From the NCBI GenBank assembly GCA_022747635.1, contig JAKTNV010000197.1, forward strand, positions 124,001-188,000: a DNA stretch of 64,000 nt, read 5' to 3'. A model generated the notes under the pieces. It saw only the letters and a program-made list of their open reading frames with translations. It searched no databases and was not told the origin of the DNA. Source of the DNA: Hetaerina americana (Eukaryota > Arthropoda > Insecta > Odonata > Calopterygidae). The position numbers were made by a program, and so were the translations under genes. This document shows positions 1 to 11,929 of the stretch, in pieces. Position 1 is the stretch's first letter. Every line of letters begins with the position of its first letter.

Positions 1-545
1 CCAGCCGCAGTCCCAGGATGAGAAATTTCGTGATTCAAGCGACTCGTTTTGTTGTTCCCCCGAGGGTTTTTTAAAAAGACTGTTAGTTTTATTTGTAAAT
101 TTGTGTTACTCTTTTCATTTCCAAACGGCAGTTATTGGGAAAACTTTCGTATTCAAAAGTATTTCTATCAAACATAAAATTTTTCATCCGCAGTACCGGG
201 ATGAGAAATTTTGTGATTGAATTGTGGCGTTTAGTTTTAAACTCAGCGGTTTTTTTAAGCTTAAAATTAATTGAATGAATATTTGGTCGCCTTTCTTCCT
301 TTCAAAGCACTCGCTATTATAAAAGTTTCGTTAATATACGTATTTTTTAAACATAATAATTTTCCTCCGCAGTCCCGGGATGAGTAATTTCGCGAATCAA
401 TTTTCGTGTAGGTTTTTCTTCCAAGTGCTTTTTAAAAGGCTCTTCATTCATCAAATGAAAATTTGTTCCTTTCTTTACCTTTCAAAACGGTCGTTTTTGA
501 GAAAATGGTATCATTTATACGTATTTCTAGCAAGCATAACGTTTT

Positions 546-727
546 CCAGCCGCAGTCCCGGGATGAGAAATTTCGTGATTCAAGCGACTCGTTTCGTTGT
601 TCCCCCGAGGGTTTTTTAAAAAGACTGTTAGTTTTAATTGTAAATTTGTGTGACTCTTTTCATTTCCAAACGGCAGTTATTGGGAAAATTTTCGTATTCA
701 TACGTTTTTCTTGCAAACAAAATTTTT
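546..727 (+). repeat. Monomer A of the satellite
   Basis: Opens with CCAGCCGCAGTCCCGGG and carries two A-specific blocks: GATTCAAGCGACTCG just after the shared box, and GTTGTTCCCCCGAGGG, the most GC-rich stretch of the trimer. It ends with TTCCAAACGGCAGTTATTGG and an AT-rich tail leading into B. It aligns to B and C over the opening box and over the final 70 bp, where 'xTTCAAA...CGGxCGTTxTTG' is common to all three. The middle is too diverged to align confidently by eye. Confidence 0.93.
550..575 (+). repeat. Shared 26-bp monomer box (example in A)
   Basis: CCGCAGTCCCGGGATGA plus GAAATTTCG. Versions of it recur about every 180 bp across the window and are the most similar part of the A, B and C monomers. 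The core contains the palindrome CCCGGG in A and C, and ACCGGG in B. It is GC-rich in an otherwise AT-rich unit. Such conserved boxes in satellites are often protein-binding sites (CENP-B box and pJ-alpha box in primates are known examples). I do not recognise this one as a known site. Confidence 0.85.
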
Positions 728-906
728 CATCCGCAGTACCGGGATGAGAAATTTTGTGATTCAATTGTGGCGTTTAGTTTTTACCTCAGCGGTTTTTTAA
801 AGCTTAAAATTCATTGAATGAATATTAAGTCGCCTCTCTTCCTTTAAGGGCAGTCGCTGATATGAAAGTTTCGTTTATATACTTATTTTTTAACCATAAT
901 AATTTT
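728..906 (+). repeat. Monomer B of the satellite
   Basis: Opens with CATCCGCAGTACCGGGATGA; the CCCGGG of A and C is changed to ACCGGG. It continues with GATTCAATTGTGGCGTTTAG and a CCTCAGCGG block. A near-perfect dyad, ATTCATTGAATGAAT, lies at its centre. It ends with TATACTTATTTTTTAA and a run leading into the C box. The LINE fragment sits in this monomer type, at TACCTCA. Confidence 0.93.
809..823. repeat. Central dyad of monomer B (7-bp arms, 1-nt spacer)
   Basis: ATTCATTGAATGAAT reads the same on both strands around a single central base. It recurs in most B monomers; a few have ATTAATTGAATGAAT, which breaks one arm position. It lies at about the middle of the monomer, the same place as the palindrome in monomer C. 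Confidence 0.85.
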
Positions 907-1086
907 CCTCCGCAGTCCCGGGATGAAAAATTTCGCGAATCAATTCTTGTCTAAATTTTTCTTCCAAGTGCTTTTTTAAAAGCTTTTCATTCATCAAATG
1001 AAAATTTGTTCTTTCTTTACCATTCAAAACAGTCGTTTTTGAGAAAATGGTATCATTTAACGTATTTTTTGAAAGCATAAAGTTTT
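907..1086 (+). repeat. Monomer C of the satellite
   Basis: Opens with CCTCCGCAGTCCCGGGATGA and continues GAATCAATT, CTTCCAAGTGC, then a central imperfect palindrome TTTTCATTCATCAAATGAAA. It ends with AAAACGGTCGTTTTTGAG and the CGTATTTCTTGCAAGCATAA type of tail. Several C subtypes exist: one with GATGAGTAATTTCGCG, one with CCGAGGTCCCGGG, one with GGGATTAAAAATTTCGCG, and one with GATGAAAAATATCGCG plus a 4-bp deletion in the TCGTGTTTTTC stretch. Confidence 0.93.
984..1004. repeat. Central palindrome of monomer C (8-bp arms, 5-nt loop)
   Basis: TTTTCATT at 984-991 and its complement AATGAAAA at 997-1004, separated by CATCA. It is preserved in nearly all C monomers, including subtypes that differ elsewhere. 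A few copies carry CTATTCATT instead, for example near 39771, 43167 and 52530. The position corresponds to the dyad of monomer B. Confidence 0.85.
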
Positions 1087-4000
1087 CCAGCCGAAGTCCC
1101 GGGATGAGAAATTTCGTGTTTAAAGCGACTCGTTTTGTTGTTCCCCCGAGGGTTTTTTTAAAAAGACTGTTAGTTTTAATTGTAAATTTGTGTTACTCTT
1201 TTCATTTCCATATGGCAGTTATTGGGAAAACTTTCGTATTCAAAAGTATTTTTATCAAACATAAAACTTTTCATCCGCAGTACCGGGATGAGAAATTTTG
1301 TGATTGAAATGTGGCGTTTAGTTTTAACCTCAGCGGTTTTTTGAAGCTTAAAATTCATTGAATGAATATTTGGTCGCCTTTCTTCCTTTCAAAGTACTCG
1401 CTATTATAAAAGTTTCGATAATATACGTATTTTTTAAACATAATAATTTTCCTCCGCAGTCCCGGGATGAAAAATTTCGCGAATCAATTCTTGTCTAAAT
1501 TTTTCTTCCAAGTGCTTTTTTAAAGGCTCTTCATTCATCAAATGAAAATTTGTTCCTTTCTTTACCTTTCAAAACGGTCGTTTTTGAGAAAATGGTATCA
1601 TTTATACGTATTTCTTGCAAGCATAACGTTTTCCAGCCGCAGTCCCGGGATGAGAAATTTCGTGATTCAAGCGACTCGTTTAGTTGTTCCCCCGAGGGTT
1701 TTTTTGGAAGCCTGTTAGTTTTAATTGTAAATTTGTTTGACTCTTTTCATTTCCAAACGGCAGTTATTCAGAAAATTTTCGTATTCAAACTTATTTCTTG
1801 CAAACAAAATTTTTCATCCGCTGTACCGGGATGAGAAATTTTGTGATTCAATTGTGGCGTTTAGTTTTAAACTCAGCGGTTTTTTTGAAGCTTAAAATTC
1901 ATTGAATGAATATTTGGTCGCCTTTCTTTCTTTCAAAGCACTCGCTATTATAAAAGTTTCGTTAATATACGTATTTTTTAAACATAATAATTTTCCTCCG
2001 CAGTCCCGGGATGAGTAATTTCGCGAATCAATTTTCGTGTAGGTTTTTCTTCCAAGTGCTTTTTAAAAGGCTCTTCATTCATCAAATGAAAATTTGTTCC
2101 TTTCTTTACCTTTCAAAACGGTCGTTTTTGAGAAAATGGTATCATTTATACGTATTTCTTGCAAGCATAACGTTTTCCAGCCGCAGTCCCGGGATGAGAA
2201 ATTTCGTGACTCAAGCGACTCATTTAGTTGTTCCCCCGAGGGTTTTTCTTGGAAGCCTGTTAGTTTTTATTGTAAATTTGTGTTACTCTTTTCATTTCCA
2301 AACGGCAGTTATTGGGAAAACTTTCGTATTCAAAAGTATTTCTATCAAACATCAAATTTTTCATCCGCAGTACCGGGATGAGAAATTTTGTGATTGAATT
2401 GTGGCGTTTAGTTTTTACCTCAGCGGTTTTTAAAGCTTAAAATTCATTTAATGAATATTTTGTCGCCTCTCTTCCTTCAAAGGCAGTCGCTGTTATAAAA
2501 GTTTCGTTAATATTCTTATTTTTTTAACATAATAATTTTCCTCCGCAGTCCCGGGATGAAAAATTTCGCGAATCAATTCTTGTCTAAATTTTTCTTCCAA
2601 GTGCTTTTTTAAAAGATTTTCATTCATCAAATGAAAATTTGTTTTTTCTTTATCATTCAAAACGGTGGTTTTTGAGAAAATGGTATCATTTATACGTATT
2701 TCTTGCAAGCATAACGTTTTCCAGCCGCAGTCCCGGGATGAGAAATTTCGTGATTCAAGCGACTCGTTTAGTTGTTCCCCCGAGGGTTTTTTTGAAAGCC
2801 TATTAGTTTTAACTGTAAATTTTTGTGACTCTTTTCACTTCCAAACGGCAGTTATTGAGAAAATTTTCGTATTCATACGTATTTCTTGTAAACAAAATTT
2901 TCATCCGCAGTACCGGGATGAGAAATTTTGTGATTCAATTGTGGCGTTTAGTTTTTACCTCAGCGGTTTTTTAAAGCTTAAAATTCATTGAATGAATATT
3001 TGGTCGCCTCTCTTCCTTTAAGGGCAGTCGCTGATATGAAAGTTTCGTTTATATACTTATTTTTTAAACATAATAATTTTACTCCGCAGTCTCGGGATGA
3101 AAAATATCGCGAATCAATTTTCGTGTTTTTCTTCCAAGTGCTTTTTTAAAAGCTTTTCATTCATCAAATGAAAATTTGGTCTTTCTTTACCATTCAAAAC
3201 GCACGTTTTTGAGAAAATGGTATCATTTATACGTATTTTTTGAAAGCATAAAGTTTTCCAGCCGCAGTCCCAGGATGAGAAATTTCGTGATTCAAGCGAC
3301 TCGTTTTGTTGTTCCCCCGAGGGTTTTTTAAAAAGACTGTTAGTTTTATTTGTAAATTTGTGTTACTTCTTTCATTTCCAAACGGCAGTTATTGGGAAAA
3401 CTTTCGTATTCAAAAGTATTTCTATCAAACGTAAAATTTTTCATTCGCAGTACCGGGATGAGAAATTTTGTGATTGAATTGTGGCGTTTAGTTTTAAACT
3501 CAGCGGTTTTTTTAAGCTTAAAATTCATTGAATGAATATTTGGTCGCCTTTCTTCCTTTCTAAGCACTCGCTATTATAAAAGTTTCGTTAATATACGTAT
3601 TTTTTAAACATAATAATTTTCCTCCGCAGTCCCGGGATGAGTAATTTCGCGAATCAATTTTCGTGTAGGTTTTTCTTCCAAGTGCTTTTTAAAAGGCTCT
3701 TCATTCATCAAATGAAAATTTGTTCCTTTCTTTACCTTTCAAAACGGTCGTTTTTGAGAAAATGGTATCATTTATACGTATTTCTAGCAAGCATAACGTT
3801 TTCCAGCCGCAGTCCCGGGATGAGAAATTTCGTGATTCAAGCGACTCGTTTCGTTGTTCCCCCGAGGGTTTTTTAAAAAGACTGTTAGTTTTAATTGTAA
3901 ATTTGTGTGACTCTTTTCATTTCCAAACGGCAGTTATTGGGAAAATTTTCGTATTCATACGTTTTTCTTGCAAACAAAATTTTTCATCCGCAGTACCGGG

Positions 4001-4526
4001 ATGAGAAATTTTGTGATTGAATTGTGGCGTTTAGTTTTTACCTCAGCGGTTTTTTAAATCTTAAAATTAATTGAATGAATATTTGGTTGCCTCCCTTCCT
4101 TTCAAAGCAGTCGCTGTTATAAAAGTTTCGTTAATATACTTATTTTTTAAACATAATAATTTTCCTCCGAGGTCCCGGGATGAGAAATTTCGTGAATCAA
4201 TTTTCGTGTAAGTTTTTCTTCCAAGTATTTTTCTAAAAGCTTTTCATTCATCAAATGAAAATTTGTTCTTTCTTTACCATTCAAAACGGTCGTTTTTGAG
4301 AAAATGGTATCATTTATACGTATTTCTTGCAAGCATAAGGTTTTCCAGCCGCAGTCCCGGGATGAAAAATTTCGTGATTCAAGCGACTCGTTTCGTTGTA
4401 CCCCCGAGGGTTTTTTTGAAAGCCTATTAGTTTTAACTGTAAATTTGTGTGACTCTTTTCACTTCCAAACGGCAGTTATTGAGAAAATTTTCGTATTCAT
4501 ACGTATTTCTTGCAAACAAAATTTTT

Positions 4527-6345
4527 CATCCGCAGTACCGGGATGAGAAATTTTGTGATTCAATTGTGGCGTTTAGTTTTTACCTCAGCGGTTTTTTAAA
4601 GTTTAAAATTCATTGAATGAATATTTTGTCGCCTCTCTTCCTTTAAAGGCAGTCGCTGTTATAAAAATTTCGTTAATATACTTATTTTTTAAACATAATA
4701 ATTTTCCTCCGCAGTCCCGGGATTAAAAATTTCGCGAATCAATTCTTGTCTAAATTTTTCTTCCAAGTGCTTTTTTAAAAGCTTTTCATTCATCAAATGA
4801 AAATTTGTTCTTTCTTTACCATTCAAAACGGTCGTTTTTGAGATAATGGTATCATTTATACGTATTTTTTGCAAGCATTAAGTTTTCCAGCCGCAGTCCC
4901 GGGATGAGAAATTTCGTGATTCAAGCGACTCGTTTAGTTGTTCCCCCGAGGGTTTTTTAAAAAGACTGTTAGTTTTAATTGTAAATTTGTGTGACTCTTT
5001 TCATTTCCAAACGGCAGTTATTGGGTAAATTTTCGTATTCCAACGTTTTTCTTGCAAACAAAATTTTTCATCCGCTGTACCGGGATGAGAAATTTTGTGA
5101 TTCAATTGTGGCGTTCAGTTTTTACCTCAGCGGTTTTTTAAAGCTTAAAATTCATTGAATGAATATTTTGTCGCCTCTCTTCCTTTAAAGGCAGTCGCTG
5201 TTATAAAAGTTTCGTTAATATACTTATTTTTTAAACATAATAATTTTCCTCCGCAGTCCCGGGATGAAAAATTTCGCGAATCAATTCTTGTCTAAATTTT
5301 TCTTCCAAGTGCTTTTTTAAAAGCTTTTCATTCATCAAATGAAAATTTGTTCTTTCTTTACCATTCAAAACGGTCGTTTTTCAGAAAATGGTATCATTAA
5401 ACGTATTTTTTGAAAGCATAAAGTTTTCCAGCCGCAGTCCCGGGATGAAAAATTTCGTGATTCAAGCGACTCGTTTTGTTGTTCCCCCGAGGGTTTTTTA
5501 AAAAGACTGTTAGTTTTAATTGTAAATTTGTGTTACTCTTTTCATTTCCAAACGGCAGTTATTGGGAAAACTTTCGTATTCAAAGGTATTTCTTGCAAAC
5601 ATAAAATTTTTCATCCGCAGTACCGGGATGAGAAATTTTGTGATTGAATTGTGGCGTTTAGTTTTTACCTCAGCGGTTTTTTAAATTTTAAAATTCATTG
5701 AATGAATATTTGGTTGCCTCCATTCCTTTCAAAGCAGTCGCTGTTATAAAAGTTTCGTTAATATACGTACTTTTTAAACATAATTATTTTCCTCCGCAGT
5801 CCCGGGATGAGAAATTTCGTGAATCAATTTTCGTGTAAGTTTTTCTTCCAAGTATTTTTCTAAAAGCTTTTCATTCATCAAATGAAAATTTGTTCTTTCT
5901 TTACCATTCCAAAGGGTCGTTTTTGAGAAAATGGTATCATTTATGCGTATTTCTTGCAAGCATAACGTTTTCCAGCCGGTCCCGGGATGAGAAATTTCGT
6001 GATTCAAGCGACTCGTTTCGTTGTTCCCCCGAGGGTTTTTTTGAAAGCCTATTAGTTTTAACTGTAAATTTGTGTGACTCTTTTCACTTCCAAACGGCAG
6101 TTATTGAGAAAATTTTCGTATTCATACGTATTTCTTGCAAACAAAATTTTCATCCGCAGTACCGGGATGAGAAATTTTGTGATTCAATTGTGGCGTTTAG
6201 TTTTTACCTCAGCGGTTTTTTAAAGCTTAAAATTCATTGAATGAATATTTGGTCGCCTTTCTTCCTTTCAAAGCACTCGCTATTATAAAAGTTTCGTTTA
6301 TATACTTATTTTTTAAACATAATAATTTTCCTCCGCAGTCCCGGG
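4527..6345 (+). repeat. Block repeated 2707 bp downstream (first copy)
   Basis: Matches 7234-9052 almost exactly; 2707 bp is five trimers. Both copies carry a marker A monomer that lost 2 bp in its box, reading CCAGCCGGTCCCGGG, at 5972 and 8679. M2 repeats the pair, with the marker at 22925 and 25632. Confidence 0.8.
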
Positions 6346-7233
6346 ATGAAATATTTCGCGAATCAATTCTTGTCTAAATTTTTCTTCCAAGTGCTTTTTT
6401 AAAAGCTTTTCATTCATCAAATGAAAATTTGTTCTTTCTTTACCATTCAAAACGGTCGTTTTTGAGAAAATGGTATCATTAAACGTATTTTTTGAAAGCA
6501 TAAAGTTTTCCAGCCGAAGTCCCGGGATGAGAAATTTCGTGATTGAAGCGACTCGTTTTGTTGTTCCTTCGAGGGTTTTTTTAAAAAGACTGTTAGTTTT
6601 AATTGTAAATTTGTGTGACTCTTTTCATTTCCAAACGGCAGTTATTGGGAAAATTTTCGTATTCATAAGTTTTTCTTGCAAACAAAATTTTTCATCCGCA
6701 GTACCGGGATGAGAAATTTTGTGATTGAATTGTGGCGTTTAGTTTTTACCTCAGCGGTTTTTTAAATCTTAAAATTCATTGAATGAATATTTGGTTGCCT
6801 CCCTTCCTTTCAAAGCAGTCGCTGTTATAAAAGTTTCGTTAATATACGTACTTTTTAAACATAATTATTTTCCTCCGCAGTCCCGGGATGAGAAATTTCG
6901 TGAATCAATTTTCGTGTAAGTTTTTCTTCCAAGTATTTTTCTAAAAGCTTTTCATTCATCAAATGAAAATTTGTTCTTTCTTTACCATTCAAAAGGGTCG
7001 TTTTTGAGAAAATGGTATCATTTATGCGTATTTCTTGCAAGCATAACGTTTTCCAGCCGCAGTCCCGGGATGAGAAATTTCGTGATTCAAGCGACTCGTT
7101 TCGTTGTTCCCCCGAGGGTTTTTTTGAAAGCCTATTAGTTTTAACTGTAAATTTGTGTGACTCTTTTCACTTCCAAACGGCAGTTATTGAGAAAATTTTC
7201 GTATTCATACGTATTTCTTGCAAACAAAATTTT

Positions 7234-9052
7234 CATCCGCAGTACCGGGATGAGAAATTTTGTGATTCAATTGTGGCGTTTAGTTTTTACCTCAGCGGTT
7301 TTTTAAAGTTTAAAATTCATTGAATGAATATTTTGTCGCCTCTCTTCCTTTAAAGGCAGTCGCTGTTATAAAAATTTCGTTAATATACTTATTTTTTAAA
7401 CATAATAATTTTCCTCCGCAGTCCCGGGATTAAAAATTTCGCGAATCAATTCTTGTCTAAATTTTTCTTCCAAGTGCTTTTTTAAAAGCTTTTCATTCAT
7501 CAAATGAAAATTTGTTCTTTCTTTACCATTCAAAACGGTCGTTTTTGAGATAATGGTATCATTTATACGTATTTTTTGCAAGCATTAAGTTTTCCAGCCG
7601 CAGTCCCGGGATGAGAAATTTCGTGATTCAAGCGACTCGTTTAGTTGTTCCCCCGAGGGTTTTTTAAAAAGACTGTTAGTTTTAATTGTAAATTTGTGTG
7701 ACTCTTTTCATTTCCAAACGGCAGTTATTGGGTAAATTTTCGTATTCCAACGTTTTTCTTGCAAACAAAATTTTTCATCCGCTGTACCGGGATGAGAAAT
7801 TTTGTGATTCAATTGTGGCGTTCAGTTTTTACCTCAGCGGTTTTTTAAAGCTTAAAATTCATTGAATGAATATTTTGTCGCCTCTCTTCCTTTAAAGGCA
7901 GTCGCTGTTATAAAAGTTTCGTTAATATACTTATTTTTTAAACATAATAATTTTCCTCCGCAGTCCCGGGATGAAAAATTTCGCGAATCAATTCTTGTCT
8001 AAATTTTTCTTCCAAGTGCTTTTTTAAAAGCTTTTCATTCATCAAATGAAAATTTGTTCTTTCTTTACCATTCAAAACGGTCGTTTTTCAGAAAATGGTA
8101 TCATTAAACGTATTTTTTGAAAGCATAAAGTTTTCCAGCCGCAGTCCCGGGATGAAAAATTTCGTGATTCAAGCGACTCGTTTTGTTGTTCCCCCGAGGG
8201 TTTTTTAAAAAGACTGTTAGTTTTAATTGTAAATTTGTGTTACTCTTTTCATTTCCAAACGGCAGTTATTGGGAAAACTTTCGTATTCAAAGGTATTTCT
8301 TGCAAACATAAAATTTTTCATCCGCAGTACCGGGATGAGAAATTTTGTGATTGAATTGTGGCGTTTAGTTTTTACCTCAGCGGTTTTTTAAATTTTAAAA
8401 TTCATTGAATGAATATTTGGTTGCCTCCATTCCTTTCAAAGCAGTCGCTGTTATAAAAGTTTCGTTAATATACGTACTTTTTAAACATAATTATTTTCCT
8501 CCGCAGTCCCGGGATGAGAAATTTCGTGAATCAATTTTCGTGTAAGTTTTTCTTCCAAGTATTTTTCTAAAAGCTTTTCATTCATCAAATGAAAATTTGT
8601 TCTTTCTTTACCATTCCAAAGGGTCGTTTTTGAGAAAATGGTATCATTTATGCGTATTTCTTGCAAGCATAACGTTTTCCAGCCGGTCCCGGGATGAGAA
8701 ATTTCGTGATTCAAGCGACTCGTTTCGTTGTTCCCCCGAGGGTTTTTTTGAAAGCCTATTAGTTTTAACTGTAAATTTGTGTGACTCTTTTCACTTCCAA
8801 ACGGCAGTTATTGAGAAAATTTTCGTATTCATACGTATTTCTTGCATACAAAATTTTCATCCGCAGTACCGGGATGAGAAATTTTGTGATTCAATTGTGG
8901 CGTTTAGTTTTTACCTCAGCGGTTTTTTAAAGCTTAAAATTCATTGAATGAATATTTGGTCGCCTTTCTTCCTTTCAAAGCACTCGCTATTATAAAAGTT
9001 TCGTTTATATACTTATTTTTTAAACATAATAATTTTCCTCCGCAGTCCCGGG
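7234..9052 (+). repeat. Block repeated 2707 bp upstream (second copy)
   Basis: Second copy of the five-trimer-spaced block. It differs from the first by one base near 8846 (GCATACAAAA for GCAAACAAAA), and that difference is also present in the M2 equivalent near 25799. The change therefore predates duplication of the macro-unit. Confidence 0.8.
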
Positions 9053-11929
9053 ATGAAAAATTTCGTGAATCAATTTTCGTGTAAGTTTTTCTTCCAAGTA
9101 TTTTTCTAAAAGCTTTTCATTCATCAAATGAAAATTTGTTCTTTCTTTACCATTCAAAAGGGTCGTTTTTGAGAAAATGGTATCATTTATGCGTATTTCT
9201 TGCAAGCATAACGTTTTCCAGCCGCAGTCCCGGGATGAGAAATTTCGTGATTCAAGCGACTCGTTTCGTTGTTCCCCCGAGGGTTTTTTTGAAAGCCTAT
9301 TAGTTTTAACTGTAAATTTGTGTGACTCTTTTCACTTCCAAACGGCAGTTATTGAGAAAATTTTCGTATTCATACGTATTTCTTGCAAACAAAATTTTCA
9401 TCCGCAGAACCGGGATGAGAAATTTTGTGATTCAATTGTGGCGTTTAGTTTTTACCTCAGCGGTTTTTTAAAGATTAAAATTCATTGAATGAATATTAAG
9501 TCGCCTCTCTTCCTTTAAGGGCAGTTGCTGATATGAAAGTTTCGTTTATATACTTATTTTTTAACCATAATAATTTTCCTCCGCAGTCCCGGGATGAAAA
9601 ATTTCGCGAATCAATTCTTGTCTAAATTTTTCTTCCAAGTGCTTTTTTAAAAGCTTTTCATTCATCAAATGAAAATTTGTTCTTTCTTTACCATTCAAAA
9701 CGGTCGTTTTTGAGATAATGGTATCATTTATACGTATTTTTTGCAAGCATTAAGTTTTCCAGCCGCAGTCCCGGGATGAGAAATTTCGTGATTCAAGCGA
9801 CTCGTTTAGTTGTTCCCCCGAGGGTTTTTTAAAAAGACTGTTAGTTTTAATTGTAAATTTGTGTGACTCTTTTCATTTCCAAACGGCAGTTATTGGGTAA
9901 ATTTTCGTATTCCAACGATTTTCTTGCAAACAAAATTTTTCATCCGCTGTACCGGGATGAGAAATTTTGTGATTCAATTGTGGCGTTTAGTTTTTACCTC
10001 AGCGGTTTTTTAAAGCTTAAAATTCATTGAATGAATATTTTGTCGCCTCTCTTCCTTTAAAGGCAGTCGCTGTTATAAAAGTTTCGTTAATATACTTATT
10101 TTTTAAACATAATAATTTTCCTCCGCAGTCCCGGGATGAAAAATTTCGCGAATCATTTCTTGTCTAAATTTTTCTTCCAAGTGCTTTTTTAAAAGCTTTT
10201 CATTCATCAAATGAAAATTTGTTCTTTCTTTACCATTCAAAACGGTCGTTTTTCAGAAAATGGTATCATTAAACGTATTTTTTGAAAGCATAAAGTTTTC
10301 CAGCCGCAGTCCCGGGATGAAAAATTTCGTGATTCAAGCGACTCGTTTTGTTGTTCCCCCGAGGGTTTTTTAAAAAGACTGTTAGTTTTAATTGTAAATT
10401 TGTGTTACTCTTTTCATTTCCAAACGGCAGTTATTGGGAAAACTTTCGTATTCAAAGGTATTTCTTGCAAACATAAAATTTTTCATCCGCAGTACCGGGA
10501 TGAGAAATTTTGTGATTGAATTGTGGCGTTTAGTTTTTACCTCAGCGGTTTTTTAAATCTTAAAATTCATTGAATGAATATTTGGTTGCCTCCCTTCCTT
10601 TCAAAGCAGTCGCTGTTATAAAAGTTTCGTTAATATACGTACTTTTTAAACATAATTATTTTCCTCCGCAGTCCCGGGATGAGAAATTTCGTGAATCAAT
10701 TTTCGTGTAAGTTTTTCTTCCAAGTATTTTTCTAAAAGCTTTTCATTCATCAAATGAAAATTTGTTCTTTCTTTACCATTCAAAAGGGTCGTTTTTGAGA
10801 AAATGGTATCATTTATGCGTAATTCTTGCAAGCATAACGTTTTCCAGCCGCAGTCCCGGGATGAGAAATTTCGTGATTCAAGCGACTCGTTTCGTTGTTC
10901 CCCCGAGGGTTTTTTTGAAAGCCTATTAGTTTTAACTGTAAATTTGTGTGACTCTTTTCACTTCCAAACGGCAGTTATTGAGAAAATTTTCGTATTCATA
11001 CGTATTTCTTGCAAACAAAATTTTCATCCGCAGTACCGGGATGAGAAATTTTGTGATTCAATTGTGGCGTTTAGTTTTTACCTCAGCGGTTTTTTAAAGC
11101 TTAAAATTCATTGAATGAATATTAAGTCGCCTCTCTTCCTTTAAGGGCAGTCGCTGATATGAAAGTTTCGTTTATATACTTATTTTTTAAACATAATAAT
11201 TTTCCTCCGCAGTCCCGGGATGAAAAATTTCGCGAATCAATTCTTGTCTAAATTTTTCTTCCAAGTGCTTTTTTAAAAGCTTTTCATTCATCAAATGAAA
11301 ATTTGTTCTTTCTTTACCATTCAAAACGGTCGTTTTTGAGAAAATGGTATCATTAAACGTATTTTTTGAAAGCATAAAGTTTTCCAGCCGAAGTCCCGGG
11401 ATGAGAAATTTCGTGATTCAAGCGACTCGTTTTGTTGTTCCCCCGAGGGTTTTTTTAAAAAGACTGTTAGTTTTAATTGTAAATTTGTGTTACTCTTTTC
11501 ATTTCCAAACGGCAGTTATTGGGAAAACTTTCGTATTCAAAAGTATTTTTATCAAACATAAAATTTTTCATCCGCAGTACCGGGATGAGAAATTTTGTGA
11601 TTGAAATGTGGCGTTTAGTTTTAACCTCAGCGGTTTTTTGAAGCTTAAAATTCATTGAATGAATATTTGGTCGCCTTTCTTCCTTTCAAAGCACTCGCTA
11701 TTATAAAAGTTTCGTTAATATACGTATTTTTTAAACATAATAATTTTACTCCGCAGTCCCGGGATGAGTAATTTCGCGAATCAATTTTCGTGTAAGTTTT
11801 TCTTCCAAGTGCTTTTTTAAAGGCTCTTCATTCATCAAATGAAAATTTGTTCCTTTCTTTACCTTTCAAAACGGTCGTTTTTGAGAAAATGGTATCATTT
11901 ATACGTATTTCTTGCAAGCATAACGTTTT

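Larger units (their letters stand above)
546..1086 (+). repeat. Reference trimer unit (A+B+C, 541 bp)
   Basis: A clean example of the higher-order unit: A at 546-727 (182 bp), B at 728-906 (179 bp), C at 907-1086 (180 bp). The next trimer starts at 1087 with the same CCAGCCG opening. The 541-bp length is not a multiple of three, so reading frames drift between units. This argues against any long repetitive protein. Confidence 0.95.

Noticed and set aside
310..360. TATA-like and AT-rich stretches (TTAATATACGTATTTTTTAA) as promoters
   Set aside because: They recur in every B monomer as part of the repeat and no gene follows.
2011..2397. 128-codon open frame on the plus strand, recurring in nearly identical form at 12308, 13938, 18964, 29260, 30890, 35916, 40251, 43650, 48676 and 53015
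   Set aside because: It is a read-through of the satellite. The same DNA is open in other frames and on the other strand, the unit length is not a multiple of three, and the product is a repetitive Phe/Ser-rich string with no domain. Conservation follows from array homogenisation.
5890..6240. 116-codon plus-strand frame and the 61-77-codon minus-strand frames found in most C monomers
   Set aside because: Same reason: short frames imposed by the repeat, with no start context, domain or codon-level constraint visible.
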